Shown: in pieces, positions 25,927-35,369 of the stretch
How the letters are laid out: every line of letters starts with the position of its first letter
Numbering within the stretch: the first letter of the stretch is position 1
Made by a program: the position numbers and the translations under genes
Assembly (NCBI RefSeq): GCF_019670125.1
Contig: NZ_AP023033.1
Location: 3,807,501-3,871,500 of the forward strand
Direction of reading: 5' to 3'
DNA from: Agarivorans aestuarii
Lineage (GTDB): Bacteria > Pseudomonadota > Gammaproteobacteria > Enterobacterales > Celerinatantimonadaceae
Length of the DNA stretch: 64,000 nucleotides
Notes under the pieces: model-generated
Seen by the model: the letters and a program-made list of their open reading frames with translations, nothing else
Databases searched by the model: none
What the model was told of the DNA's origin: nothing

Positions 25927-26693
25927 TGGCAGTTAAGTTCCTTGTAAAAGTGTTGCTGTAAATATCTAGTTAACGCTCTTGCTTTCCGTGAATCACTGTT
26001 TTCGTCTTCACAAACATCTTGGGCGAAAATCGTATCCCCTATATCCAACGAGAAATGCGGTTTTTGTGCCGGTATTGAGTACCAAGGCTCTGACTTAGTT
26101 AAAGTAGTAGGTGACACACGAATCGTCACAGGTAAGAAATCAACGGCACAGCGCAACGCTATATTTGCCGCACCTCGTTGCATATTTAGGTCTTCACCTG
26201 GGGTAGTTCGAGTCCCTTCGGGAAAAATAATAAGACTTGCCCCCTTGGCGAAGCTACGTTGACAAGCACTTAAAACTAGTTCGGGCTCGGCTCCATTTTT
26301 AATGTAGCCCGCTGCAGAGATAATCATCGACATACATGGATTTCTCCACAAGCTTTGCTTAACAATACAACTAGTCTCTGGTAAATGGGCAATTAACAAC
26401 ACTACGTCGATAAGCGATGGGTGATTAGCAATCACCAGCTTCCCAGCAGAGTGCTTTAGCTTCTCTCTGTTTGAAACCGAAACACTAAGTACTCCCAAAA
26501 GTTGCATCATTTTTACAAATGACTTAAAAATGAAATGCACGACGAGTTGATTACGAGCTGTTTTATCTTTTGAAGGCAAGATGTACAACAGCGGAAATAA
26601 GGTAATAGAGAATAAAACGCCCAAAGCACCAAAGCTGAAGAATGAAAAAGCAGTCATTACTAAACGCCAATAATACCCCACTTGCTTACTCAT
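25923..26693 (-). CDS. apeD: ApeD-type lysophospholipid acyltransferase
   Basis: 256 residues. It is a PlsC-fold acyltransferase: hydrophobic N-terminal helices (~10-40), the catalytic motif ANHPSLIDVV with His near residue 90, then the FPEGTRT substrate motif near 160 and a PVTIRVSPT block. It probably transfers an acyl group in building the lipid to which the polyene is attached. It overlaps apeC by eight bases at its start. Phospholipid remodelling is an alternative role. Confidence 0.9.
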   Translation of the reverse strand: MSKQVGYYWRLVMTAFSFFSFGALGVLFSITLFPLLYILPSKDKTARNQLVVHFIFKSFVKMMQLLGVLSVSVSNREKLKHSAGKLVIANHPSLIDVVLLIAHLPETSCIVKQSLWRNPCMSMIISAAGYIKNGAEPELVLSACQRSFAKGASLIIFPEGTRTTPGEDLNMQRGAANIALRCAVDFLPVTIRVSPTTLTKSEPWYSIPAQKPHFSLDIGDTIFAQDVCEDENSDSRKARALTRYLQQHFYKELNCQ

Positions 26694-27369
26694 CCTTCAA
26701 ATCCCAAATCCACTTTTGAGCTTCTAACTCTAACTCAAAGTAATCTTCTGATTTAGATAGTGCAGCTATAAGCTGACTAGCTAAATGCCTAGGTGATTTT
26801 AACGAGCTATTGTCATCCGCAATTAACTTAGCATGCCAGCCAAATTCAGCAGCGGAGAGGATACAAGCAAACGCCGCAAGCTCTTCTTGCTCGTCAGCGT
26901 ACGCTTTATAAATTTCGGGTAAAGGCTCATCGACATAAACCAACAAAACCTTTTCTTGGTAGCAAATTGATTGACTAATAGCTTCAACAAAAGCCATTGC
27001 TAGAGAATTTCGTCCACTAGTGACTACCGTCGATGGCGCAGTATTCTTCTGGTTGATCGAATACAACCCGCTTGAAGTATTATAAACAGACTGACTAAAT
27101 TTAGCGGGGGACAGGGGTGAGCCTTGAGTTAGCTCTAATAGTAAATCTAAAGTGCGGTGAAGCTCACCATGGCGAGAAGAAAAAACGCTTCGAATCGCTC
27201 GGGGATTTGGAAGTATGTCTAAAATAACCCTCAATGCCATTTTACTTAAAAAACTAAAGCGTCTTCTTTGCATAGGGGGGATTTCAGGTAACTGGGGGGT
27301 AGCTGCTACACCATCGTTAATAGTGGAATTCCAACTAGTCCAATTTTCAATTTTAAAAACAGCGTCCAT
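26686..27369 (-). CDS. apeC: ApeC-type ketosynthase-like chain length factor
   Basis: 227 residues, only about half a ketosynthase. It matches the short beta-ketoacyl-synthase N-terminal family used as chain length factor partner of ApeO. Where a ketosynthase would have its Cys nucleophile, the aligned segment TVVTSGRNSLAMAF has none, so it should be non-catalytic. It is the first gene of the operon, and the 23-bp inverted repeat at 27403-27425 lies 34 bases before its ATG. No other coding sequence lies between it and the phosphopantetheinyl transferase gene. Confidence 0.88.
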   Translation of the reverse strand: MDAVFKIENWTSWNSTINDGVAATPQLPEIPPMQRRRFSFLSKMALRVILDILPNPRAIRSVFSSRHGELHRTLDLLLELTQGSPLSPAKFSQSVYNTSSGLYSINQKNTAPSTVVTSGRNSLAMAFVEAISQSICYQEKVLLVYVDEPLPEIYKAYADEQEELAAFACILSAAEFGWHAKLIADDNSSLKSPRHLASQLIAALSKSEDYFELELEAQKWIWDLKDE

Positions 27370-27402
27370 ACTACAACTTAAAAAATAAAATTAACGACAA
27401 CG

Positions 27403-27425
27403 TTAAGTCACTCCATGTGACTTAA
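27403..27425. promoter_or_regulatory. Perfect inverted repeat upstream of apeC
   Basis: TTAAGTCAC, five bases, then GTGACTTAA. This 9-bp perfect dyad ends 34 bases before the first APE gene in an AT-rich 151-base gap. It looks like a transcription-factor operator. A 5'-UTR hairpin is the alternative. Confidence 0.6.
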
Positions 27426-27520
27426 TATTTACAACTTTTACTTCAATTATAACCAGTCTAATTATTTCGATTAATTGTATCGTTTAAGCCATAAAAAAGC
27501 ACTAAGTTTGGATGAAAACC

Positions 27521-28036
27521 TTAGACGTGAGCGATGGTTAAAGCATAACCTATTGGAGCTATTGAGTTTTTCAACATAAGTCCCTTATATACTCTCTGTT
27601 TACAGCAAACCACCGGTAAAGACTTCATATCGGATGGTGTTTGACAGGAGAACACCTTCCAAGCTGCTTCTTTTCTTGTCCACCATTGGTAAAACTCAGC
27701 TAAACTTGTCGGCTCAATAGGTTCTATAGAATGGCGTATTTCGAGCCACATTTCAGCATATGGCCGAGGTTTAATTCTTTCAATATCTATTCCACAAGGC
27801 ACAAGGCAAGCCATAGCAGCAACATACTCACCACTATGACTTAAACTTAAATAAGCCTTTTCGTTTATTTCTTTATCAATAAAAGGCTGCCCGAATTTAT
27901 TTCTTTTAATACTTCCATAAGAAATAGACTCATCAAGTAACAAACTCGCACAGTCAGCCAAGCTCTGATTACAAAATTGTTTAAACTCAATACGCGTTAA
28001 ATCATTAGGCACTTCGCTAATGATTACTTCATTCAT
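27521..28036 (-). CDS. Sfp/AcpT-type 4'-phosphopantetheinyl transferase
   Basis: About 171 residues from the ATG at 28036. A TTG two codons earlier is also open. Diagnostic motifs are LSLSHSGEYVAAM, GIDIE around residue 80 (Mg-binding Asp and Glu) and WTRKEAAWK near 125. It moves phosphopantetheine from CoA to the serine of carrier proteins, so it should activate ApeE and ApeF. It is separated from apeC by 151 bases, so it may be transcribed independently or as the head of the same unit. It is shorter than Sfp (~220 residues), as in the AcpT-like group. Confidence 0.9.
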   Translation of the reverse strand: MNEVIISEVPNDLTRIEFKQFCNQSLADCASLLLDESISYGSIKRNKFGQPFIDKEINEKAYLSLSHSGEYVAAMACLVPCGIDIERIKPRPYAEMWLEIRHSIEPIEPTSLAEFYQWWTRKEAAWKVFSCQTPSDMKSLPVVCCKQRVYKGLMLKNSIAPIGYALTIAHV

Positions 28037-28115
28037 AGTCAAAATAATATTTTTGCATTAACAATTGGCATATATATATACCCACCAAGAAACACTCGCG
28101 TAACAATTATAAAAA

Positions 28116-29921
28116 CTAAGCGGGAGATTTAGCCTTGGCTTTTAAAGCTAACTCCAACTTGTCATTGAGTGTTACGTTCACTTGGCTAAGTTGACTAATA
28201 TCTTGGTGTGCTTCAGCAATTTCTCGTTGTAACTGACGATTAGCTAACTCACCGGCTTTTAGCTTGTCTTCCAGCTCGTTTAGTTGCCCCTGCAGGTTGC
28301 CGCTGTCAATTTGAGCATCAAGGATTTGCTCATCTAGCTGGCTCAAGGCTTGCTTAGTTAACGAGTGCCCTTGTTGCTCTTTTCGGTAGTTAGATTCGAG
28401 CGTTACCAATTGCTGCTTCAGCTCTTTAAGTTGATGCTCCTTATCTAATAAGCGGCTATCGGTATCTGCCATGCTATTGCTTAACTCAAGCTGAGAGTTA
28501 GCTGCTGCAAGTTGCTTACGAATTTGATCTAACTCGGAAGTAGCTTCTAGGTATTTAGATTCTACTTTTTCTACTCGCTCACGCAGCTCCTGTTCTTGTT
28601 GCTGCGTTTTCTCTAGTTCTGGAAGTACTTGCTCTAGCTGAGCTTCTGCGCTTCGACTCACAGTATCTAAAGCCTGTTTATCACCACGCAACTCTTCTAG
28701 CTCTTGGTTCACAATCTGTTGTTGCTGAGTTAACTGTTGAATTGTTTGGGCATCTTCTAAACAACGCTGCTCTAATGCTATCAGCTTTTGAGAAAGCTCT
28801 TCTTCACGTTCCGCTGCGGCTGCTAATTCACTGCCATCAGCAGCTTGTTCTTGTAGCTCAGAATGGGCCTTCTTAGCTGCGGCTAACTCTTGGCTTAGTT
28901 GCTCGACTTGTTCAGTTAGTTGCTGCTGCTCTTTACGCTGCTCGTCACTTTGCTGCTGTAATGTTTGGCTTTGCGTATCCTGCTCTTGCAACTGTTTCTG
29001 TTGTTGCTCAAGCCTTGTTTGTAGCTCTTGATTGGTCGCCTCTAAGCCTTGCTTAGTTTTCACCAAGCTAGTCATTCGTTCACTGACATCACAGTGTTCT
29101 TCGGTAAGCTGTTTGGTTAGCGCTAACTCTTTGTCTAGAGCTTCACTCATTTCTCCCAATTGCTTGCGCAAAGCCTGTTCCACTTCAGTTTGCTGTTGCT
29201 GGGCTTCTTTACCATTTTGCTGGTAAGCCTCTAGCTCTTGTTGATTCTCTTGTAGCTGCTGCTCAAGTTCTAGCTTTGCTACCTGCAAGGTCTGTAAGGT
29301 TTGCTGGTCATTTTCTGCTGCTTGTAGCTCAGCTTGAAGGCTTTGAACTTGTTGCTCAAGCTGTTGATACTGCTCCTGGTAGCTTTGAGTGCTTTGTTCG
29401 CTATCATGTAGGGCTCGCTGTGCGTCTTTAAGCTGCTGAACCTGCTCTTCACTTTGTTGTTTAGATTTATCTAGCTCACCAAAAAGCTCGCTAGTTTTGG
29501 CTGCCGCTTGCTCTAATTTTGCTCGTAGCTCTTGGCATTCTTGCTCGGCACTTGTTTGTAGCTTTGCGGCTTCATCAAGTTGCTGGCGGTGCGCAACAAT
29601 AAGGGCCTCGCGGCCTTCTTCCCAGCCTTGCTGTTTTTCTTGAGTAAGCCGCTCGATTCTTGCCTCTGTTGATTGCTCTAACTGCACAAACCAATCATTT
29701 AATGAATTAGCAAAACCGTTCGGTAGTTGAGCAATAGCATGCTGCTGCTGATAAGTTTTAGTCAGCTGTTTTTGAGCACTGGCTTGAGCCTGCTCGATAA
29801 GCAGCTGAGAAGGGGGTTCTCCATTATGCTCGGTTAAAAAACCCACCAAGAATGCTTCATCAAATGAACCGCCTTCAGCGAGCATTTGGTGAACCAAGAA
29901 ATCTATGTTTTCAGCGTCCAT
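28116..29921 (-). CDS. Long Gln-rich coiled-coil protein of unknown function
   Basis: 601 residues. Residues 1-65 are a globular N-terminus (MDAENIDFLVHQMLAEGG, FLTEHNGEPPSQ). From about 95 to 595 it is almost entirely heptad coiled coil, extremely rich in Gln, Glu and Leu. No ATPase motif, signal peptide or membrane segment is present, so it is not an SMC protein itself and is likely cytoplasmic. It ends 79 bases before the transferase gene. I do not recognise the family, and low-complexity composition will make database similarities to myosin-like proteins unreliable. Confidence 0.8.
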   Translation of the reverse strand: MDAENIDFLVHQMLAEGGSFDEAFLVGFLTEHNGEPPSQLLIEQAQASAQKQLTKTYQQQHAIAQLPNGFANSLNDWFVQLEQSTEARIERLTQEKQQGWEEGREALIVAHRQQLDEAAKLQTSAEQECQELRAKLEQAAAKTSELFGELDKSKQQSEEQVQQLKDAQRALHDSEQSTQSYQEQYQQLEQQVQSLQAELQAAENDQQTLQTLQVAKLELEQQLQENQQELEAYQQNGKEAQQQQTEVEQALRKQLGEMSEALDKELALTKQLTEEHCDVSERMTSLVKTKQGLEATNQELQTRLEQQQKQLQEQDTQSQTLQQQSDEQRKEQQQLTEQVEQLSQELAAAKKAHSELQEQAADGSELAAAAEREEELSQKLIALEQRCLEDAQTIQQLTQQQQIVNQELEELRGDKQALDTVSRSAEAQLEQVLPELEKTQQQEQELRERVEKVESKYLEATSELDQIRKQLAAANSQLELSNSMADTDSRLLDKEHQLKELKQQLVTLESNYRKEQQGHSLTKQALSQLDEQILDAQIDSGNLQGQLNELEDKLKAGELANRQLQREIAEAHQDISQLSQVNVTLNDKLELALKAKAKSPA

Positions 29922-30264
29922 GACTTTTCCCTATTGAGCTTGTTCGCGACAAACTCAACACTGCTACTTTGGGTGGCAATCATAACCACCTATCACTATT
30001 GATTAGCGGCACTATACCAATCAGCCAATCTAAGGTGCAATCAACAGGCATTAAAACAGTTAAGGTAATCATACTATTGCTTCATATAAGCGAGTTAAAC
30101 AATGCTTAGCCCGCAAAACCAAGTGATGTAAGTATCCTCTAATCGCAGCATTTATTTGTGTTTACAAATCTATCACCTAGTATCTAATTAGATAGATTAA
30201 TATTGAGCTATTCAACTAGAAATAAGATCAATAATTAGCCTGATTAAAATTCTAAGGTATCGCT
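29922..30264. other. Divergent intergenic region
   Basis: 343 bases between the coiled-coil gene and the PAS/GGDEF-like gene. It contains the 14-bp perfect palindrome TATCTAATTAGATA at 30181-30194, about 70 bases before the downstream ATG. No ORF or RNA gene is evident. Confidence 0.55.
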
Positions 30265-31491
30265 ATGGCTGAAAAAGATCTGATAGAAACATTGCGGGGC
30301 TTTCCATTGGCTTGGCACTGGTCACGTAATAGCAGCCAAGTGCACTGTGATAAGCAATTGATAGATGCTTTGGCCTACCCCAACGAAGCGCAACTAAGCT
30401 TAAAACAGCTGGTGAACCGCTTAGAAGCTGAGCAAGTACGCTATTTACAACGCGCTATTTTTGATACGCAACACCAAGAGCATACCCTAGAGCTCAATCT
30501 CATTTTTAATATCAAACGAAAACGCTACGTTGGCCAGGTCATGATTTGGCGCGAGCTGGTCAATCAAGTAAACGGCTCTATTGAGTTTATTTTGCCTTTA
30601 CTGGATAAAAGCGATGAGCAACAACTCATTCAAGAACACCTAGTCTCTGAATACACGCCAGCCATCATCTGTAATCAAAACGACACCATTATTTGGCTTA
30701 ATCAAGCTGCCAGTATAGCGCTGCAGCAACCCAGTTATTGCTTACTTGCCAGTAAAATCACTCTTGCTGATAGTAATGAAAGTAGCACCCGCAGCAAAAT
30801 AAAACGCCAAATTAAAAGCCTTGCTGGCCAACTGGTGCCGCTAGAAGCAAACTCAACAAGCATCCATACCAATGCTCCTAAACGGCGCTTTACTCTTTAT
30901 CAGCTGATTACGGAATCAGAACCGATGTCAGCACAGCGAGTTTGGAATAGCGAAGCCAAGTTTGCCCAGCAACTGGCCTTGGCTCAAAAAAACTTAGCCA
31001 AGCAAGAAACTCTTATCGTATTTGCCTTAAAACTAGAAAGCCAAGATGAAACAGCAGCGCAACGATTAAAGCAGCAACTGTTGGGGAACTTGAAAAAGCT
31101 TAATCAAACTATATCAATAGTATGGCTAAACAAGGGGGCAATCTCTGGTTTCTTATCTGCCCCAAAAAGACTACAAGCTATTCAACAGCGTTTAGAGCAA
31201 GCCATTAATCAACTACTCGAGCCTAATGAGCAAGGCAATATGGGAGCAATGCATAGCCAAATCGGGGTATCGGTAATGGGTATCGATGCCAGCAATAGCC
31301 AACAGGCCATCAATCATGCACAAAAAGCCATGATAAACGCTAAGCCAAAACCGCTAGACCAACTTGCCCAACAAGCCAGCTTTTTTGACTCGCGTTTAAA
31401 CCAAGCACGAGATAAGCTCAATCAATCTAAGGTTCCAAACAACAATAAGCCGAGAAATAAAGGCGACCTGTACATCGATCTTAGTGACTAA
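30265..31491 (+). CDS. PAS-like protein with degenerate GGDEF domain
   Basis: 408 residues, no membrane segment. Residues ~125-160 look like a PAS core (PAIICNQNDTIIWLNQAASIAL). Residues ~245-365 resemble a diguanylate cyclase fold: IVFALKLES fits the LLLLDLDHFK strand, and SQIGVSVMGIDASNSQQAINHAQKAMINAK (split here by description, residues 331-360) fits the family's SIGV...ADQAMYxAK end. At the GGDEF position the sequence is WLNKGAISGFL (287-297), so no active site remains. It is probably a catalytically dead signalling or scaffold protein. The C-terminal tail is polar and Asn/Lys-rich. No RBS problem at the ATG (AAGGTATCGCT). Confidence 0.7.
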   Translation: MAEKDLIETLRGFPLAWHWSRNSSQVHCDKQLIDALAYPNEAQLSLKQLVNRLEAEQVRYLQRAIFDTQHQEHTLELNLIFNIKRKRYVGQVMIWRELVNQVNGSIEFILPLLDKSDEQQLIQEHLVSEYTPAIICNQNDTIIWLNQAASIALQQPSYCLLASKITLADSNESSTRSKIKRQIKSLAGQLVPLEANSTSIHTNAPKRRFTLYQLITESEPMSAQRVWNSEAKFAQQLALAQKNLAKQETLIVFALKLESQDETAAQRLKQQLLGNLKKLNQTISIVWLNKGAISGFLSAPKRLQAIQQRLEQAINQLLEPNEQGNMGAMHSQIGVSVMGIDASNSQQAINHAQKAMINAKPKPLDQLAQQASFFDSRLNQARDKLNQSKVPNNNKPRNKGDLYIDLSD

Positions 31492-31654
31492 TCTTAGCCG
31501 CACGCACTCTACTTTTGATGATACTGAAGCAACCAAATAGTTTGCTATCTAAATACGGCAACTTATTAAAAAAACTCACTTTATTCGCTACATGGCGCTA
31601 TGATTAAAGGCATTAAGTGCTATAACAAATATATCTTTATTGAAAGAAAGGCCA

Positions 31655-33547
31655 ATGATGAAATTTATTTCCAGAACTCTCATCTCTTTGCTGTGCTTAG
31701 TCGCCACGCAATCTTACAGCTTAGCCACCTCTCTAGAACAAAGTCCTTTCTACAATAATGGACCGCATTACCACCTTGACGACAAACTGGTCATGGGTCG
31801 AATAGAGTTTATTTACTATGCTAATGTTGACTCGCTCAAGGGGGTGGGAGTTCCGGCTAAAATTGACACTGGCGCCGATACCACTTCCATTCACGCACTC
31901 AACATAACTATTCGCAGCAGCAACCCCAAGTTTGCCGACTTACAGGGCGAAGCCTTGCTTAAAAGCATTGCTGAAAGTTTTGGCGACCCAAATAGCGAGT
32001 GGTGGTTAGACAGCTTTGATACGCCCGAGCGCAATATCAATGCCACAGTAAAGTTTGATTTAATTCACCCGCATACTGGTGAAGCAATTACTTTAGAGCG
32101 ACCACTTGCTAGGCTCAGTGGTATTCAAGGGCGCGGAGACCACGGCATACTCTACCGCCCAGTAGTTGAGCTTGCCTTATCTTCTGGCGATATTACCGTA
32201 AACACAGCGGTAAATCTTACCGACCGCAGCGCCTTCTCCTACCCCATCTTAATTGGCAAAACCTTTTTGCGAGAGCAAGCTTGGGTGGACTCCAGTTATG
32301 ACTACTTACAGCAAGAGCCCGAAGCAAAGATCATCAGTAACAAAGAAACCGCGTATTTAGACGACCTTCCTTTAGCAATAAGTGTGTCTCTGGCAAATCG
32401 ACGTACCAGCTTAAACGCAGCGAATATAAAGGTAGATAAAGACCAACAGCAGGTTAGCTTTGAGGCAGTTGGCAAAAACAACAAATCCAAAGCTTATACG
32501 CTACCGCTGCTTAAAATGTTGAAGATTGGCGATAAACACCATCCAATGGTAAACCTGCCTATTAGCATTGGCCAAGAAGTAAAACACATAGAGTTATTGC
32601 TACGCGATCGCTCAAAGCGTTCCAGCCAACTACGCCTTGGTACAGAAGCACTAAATCAGCACTTTCTTATTGACTTGAGCGCGGAGTTTTTAGCTGACAA
32701 AGCGCTAAAATCGGCCATGGACTTTGCAAACAAGCCACCATTAATGATGAGCCCTGAAGAGCAAGTCACCATTGATGATGTCACCTTTAAAGCCGAACCC
32801 TCTTTTGCGGTAAGTACTTCTTTAATGAGAGTGAAAAGCTTAAAAACACTAGAAAGAAGCGAGCAAAATAACTCAATAGCAGCTTTCTCCGCCAGTGATA
32901 TGCATAACAAAGTCTATGTATTTGAGCAGCCAATTGACCGGAACATTGTTGTGGGTGAGGTCACTCGCCCGGTGATTACACCTAAGATCACGCTCGCAGG
33001 TAAAAACTACCAAACTGACATAGCACTAGAGTTAGCCAATAAAGACGAGCAAGAAGAACTGTTGATCGGCGAGAGTTTTGCTGATGGCCCTATATGGGTA
33101 AATACTCGTACCAACAATATTTTTGATAAAAGAGCAGTTATTCGTGCCGGTTACGTAGAACAAGCCGAGGTAGAAGGCCTATCGATTCCGGTGAAACTGG
33201 ACACCGGTGCCGATGTAAGTTCGATGCATGCCGAGCAAGTAAAACGCTTTGATAAAGACGGAAAAGCGATGGTGACATTCACTTACCGCAATAACGACGG
33301 TTTAGAACAAGAGTTCACCCGAGAAGTGGTTGATGAAATGACCATTAAAGCTCGAGTGGGCGAAAAAGCTAACTCTCGCCCGGTAGTAATGATGGAGGTT
33401 AAGCTAGGAGAGGTAACAGACACGGTGCGAGTTAACCTACAAAACCGTGAGAACTTTAGCTATAGCATGATTCTAGGCAAAAACTACTTACGTAATGGCT
33501 TTGTGGTAAGCAGCGACGTCCGCTTTATTCTTAGCAAGCAACCATAA
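31655..33547 (+). CDS. Secreted protein with two retropepsin-like (PF05618-type) domains
   Basis: About 630 residues from the ATG at 31655, with GAAAGAAAGG just upstream. A TTG five codons earlier is open but less likely. There is a signal peptide to about residue 24. Two copies of the domain called putative ATP-dependent zinc protease, now seen as retropepsin-like, are present. The first has VPAKIDTGADTTSIHA (Asp71) and ends at LIGKTFLREQAWV. The second has IPVKLDTGADVSSMHA (about Asp515) and ends at ILGKNYLRNGFVV. A middle region (~240-480) keeps the strand pattern without DTGA. Likely a periplasmic aspartic protease or a pseudodimer. Substrate unknown. Confidence 0.85.
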   Translation: MMKFISRTLISLLCLVATQSYSLATSLEQSPFYNNGPHYHLDDKLVMGRIEFIYYANVDSLKGVGVPAKIDTGADTTSIHALNITIRSSNPKFADLQGEALLKSIAESFGDPNSEWWLDSFDTPERNINATVKFDLIHPHTGEAITLERPLARLSGIQGRGDHGILYRPVVELALSSGDITVNTAVNLTDRSAFSYPILIGKTFLREQAWVDSSYDYLQQEPEAKIISNKETAYLDDLPLAISVSLANRRTSLNAANIKVDKDQQQVSFEAVGKNNKSKAYTLPLLKMLKIGDKHHPMVNLPISIGQEVKHIELLLRDRSKRSSQLRLGTEALNQHFLIDLSAEFLADKALKSAMDFANKPPLMMSPEEQVTIDDVTFKAEPSFAVSTSLMRVKSLKTLERSEQNNSIAAFSASDMHNKVYVFEQPIDRNIVVGEVTRPVITPKITLAGKNYQTDIALELANKDEQEELLIGESFADGPIWVNTRTNNIFDKRAVIRAGYVEQAEVEGLSIPVKLDTGADVSSMHAEQVKRFDKDGKAMVTFTYRNNDGLEQEFTREVVDEMTIKARVGEKANSRPVVMMEVKLGEVTDTVRVNLQNRENFSYSMILGKNYLRNGFVVSSDVRFILSKQP

Positions 33548-33567
33548 ACAAGTATCATCAAACATAA

Positions 33568-33592
33568 AAAAACGGCCCTGGAGGCCGTTTTT
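33568..33592. terminator. Bidirectional intrinsic terminator
   Basis: AAAAACGGCC and GGCCGTTTTT around a 5-base loop, lying between the retropepsin-like gene (+) and the phospholipase D gene (-). It has A- and T-tracts on the two sides, so it serves both convergent genes. Confidence 0.92.
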
Positions 33593-33599
33593 AACGTTA

Positions 33600-35369
33600 T
33601 TAAAACTGATACTTGAGCCCGGTTTTATCCAAGATTTTATAAATACCGCGCTGGCTTTTAGTGGTGCTCCCCTTCATTCCACCTTGGTCTCGTAGTTTTT
33701 GGCGCATTTCAAGCCATTCGCTACTACCCCAACGAGAAGACTGCGACTTAAGTAGCTCAAACTCTTGGTTTAAACGCTCTACCAAACTTTCGCCCTGAAA
33801 GAAGAAGCCCACTTCGTTGTTGTAAAGTAAGGAGCGAAAATCGAGATTGGTCGTCCCGACAAATGCAAACTCATCAACCACAATAAACTTAGCGTGCAGT
33901 TTACCGTAATAGGTCTCGCCACCTAGCGACACCGCATCGGGCTTGCCCAATTGATAAAAGAAAATTCGAGGGTGATTAACTAAGGCTTGCCACTCTGCTG
34001 ATGCTATAAACTCTGGGTTATGCTCATGTAAATCTAAGTCTGACTCTAACCAAGTTTCGGTCATCTCTTTACTCATCAGCATCGACGGTACGGTATGCAT
34101 GTCAATCACAGCTTGAGTGAAAAAGTTATCACTGCTCAGCACAGAGTTAGTAATCACTTCTATTTTACGCTCGGGATCTTTTTCCAACCACTCCAACGTA
34201 GTATTAACATCCTTCTCCAACACCCCTTCATCTTTTAACAAGTCAGATTGCAAGAACAGGTAAGGCGAAACCACACGAATAGTCGTGAGTTCGTTGTCTT
34301 CGTCACCATAGGCTGCCCGCGCCAAAATGCCACTAATGGAGTTAGCATTGGCTTTTTTATTCGTGCTGTAATTACTCACTAAATCAGTAGAACTTAGGTT
34401 ATCGAGTTCATGCGCAAAGCGGGTAACAACCGCAGAGAAGCCCTCCTGTAAGTAACTATCAATAGTTTGATAGGCTCTTGCAAATTCGGCACTGGCTTTT
34501 AGCTCTGCCAAAGTGTCTAAAGATTGTTGCATCCTGGCGGTGTAGGGAAAAGTAATCGACAAATTTTTATTACCGGGCTTCGAGAACAACACCGAGAAAT
34601 AGTATTCACTTAATTGTGCTGGTGAGCTTTTTGTATCGGCATCAGCCAAGGGACGAATCAATACTTCTAAGTCCTTAAAGGCATTTGGATCGGCTTCGCC
34701 GTGGTGGTCCAATCCATAGTAATGTAAAGAAACATTACGTCCTCCTGTCATCACCCAAGCTATATCAGGGTATGCACCATCCACAACCAATAACTTATCG
34801 TGAGAGCGACGGTTTGCATCTGATCCAAACTGGGTAAGTGCATTAAACACCACCGCCTGAACACGGGCCTGATTAATGGTCACCTCACCATTACGCGCCT
34901 TTACAAATCCAGCGTTTTTAGCACACTCAATTAAACCTTTTAAGTCTCCGTGCTCCATGCTTAGTGAACCTAAACTGTCAACCATAATGCGCACGTCAAC
35001 ACCGCGCTTTACTGCCTCGCAGAGCGCTCCAAGTATGGCATCACCCGAGAGGTCGGGAGTAAAGATATAGTAAGCGAGGTCGACGCTATGCTGTGCCTGT
35101 TCAATAAGGTGGATTTTGATGGCTAAACTTTGGATGGCTTCTTCGGTGGTGGAACCAACAACTTTAACGGTTGCCTGTTGGTTGGGTAGCTCAGATTCCG
35201 AAGCCAACTTCAAATAATCTTGCTCTAATTCATCCGCTGCGCGCCAACGTCTATCGTCTAACTGTTGACGAGTCCATGGGTCATCTATCGCATAGTCTGG
35301 TGGTGTAATTTGAGCTGAACATGCTTGCAGCATCAACGCAACAAGCAACACACATCCCTGTTTAGTCAT
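33600..35369 (-). CDS. Phospholipase D-family lipoprotein (cardiolipin synthase ClsC-like)
   Basis: 589 residues from the ATG at 35369, which has AGGAAG upstream. A TTG two codons earlier is less likely. A lipobox LQAC (about Cys17) follows a short signal, suggesting a lipoprotein. Two HKD motifs are complete: SHDKLLVVDGA in the first half and LHAKFIVVDEF in the second, the hallmark of PLD phosphodiesterases. The arrangement and length resemble ClsC/YmdC-type cardiolipin synthases, which exchange phosphatidyl groups between phospholipids. A secreted PLD acting on other lipids is the alternative. It stands alone. Confidence 0.88.
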   Translation of the reverse strand: MTKQGCVLLVALMLQACSAQITPPDYAIDDPWTRQQLDDRRWRAADELEQDYLKLASESELPNQQATVKVVGSTTEEAIQSLAIKIHLIEQAQHSVDLAYYIFTPDLSGDAILGALCEAVKRGVDVRIMVDSLGSLSMEHGDLKGLIECAKNAGFVKARNGEVTINQARVQAVVFNALTQFGSDANRRSHDKLLVVDGAYPDIAWVMTGGRNVSLHYYGLDHHGEADPNAFKDLEVLIRPLADADTKSSPAQLSEYYFSVLFSKPGNKNLSITFPYTARMQQSLDTLAELKASAEFARAYQTIDSYLQEGFSAVVTRFAHELDNLSSTDLVSNYSTNKKANANSISGILARAAYGDEDNELTTIRVVSPYLFLQSDLLKDEGVLEKDVNTTLEWLEKDPERKIEVITNSVLSSDNFFTQAVIDMHTVPSMLMSKEMTETWLESDLDLHEHNPEFIASAEWQALVNHPRIFFYQLGKPDAVSLGGETYYGKLHAKFIVVDEFAFVGTTNLDFRSLLYNNEVGFFFQGESLVERLNQEFELLKSQSSRWGSSEWLEMRQKLRDQGGMKGSTTKSQRGIYKILDKTGLKYQF

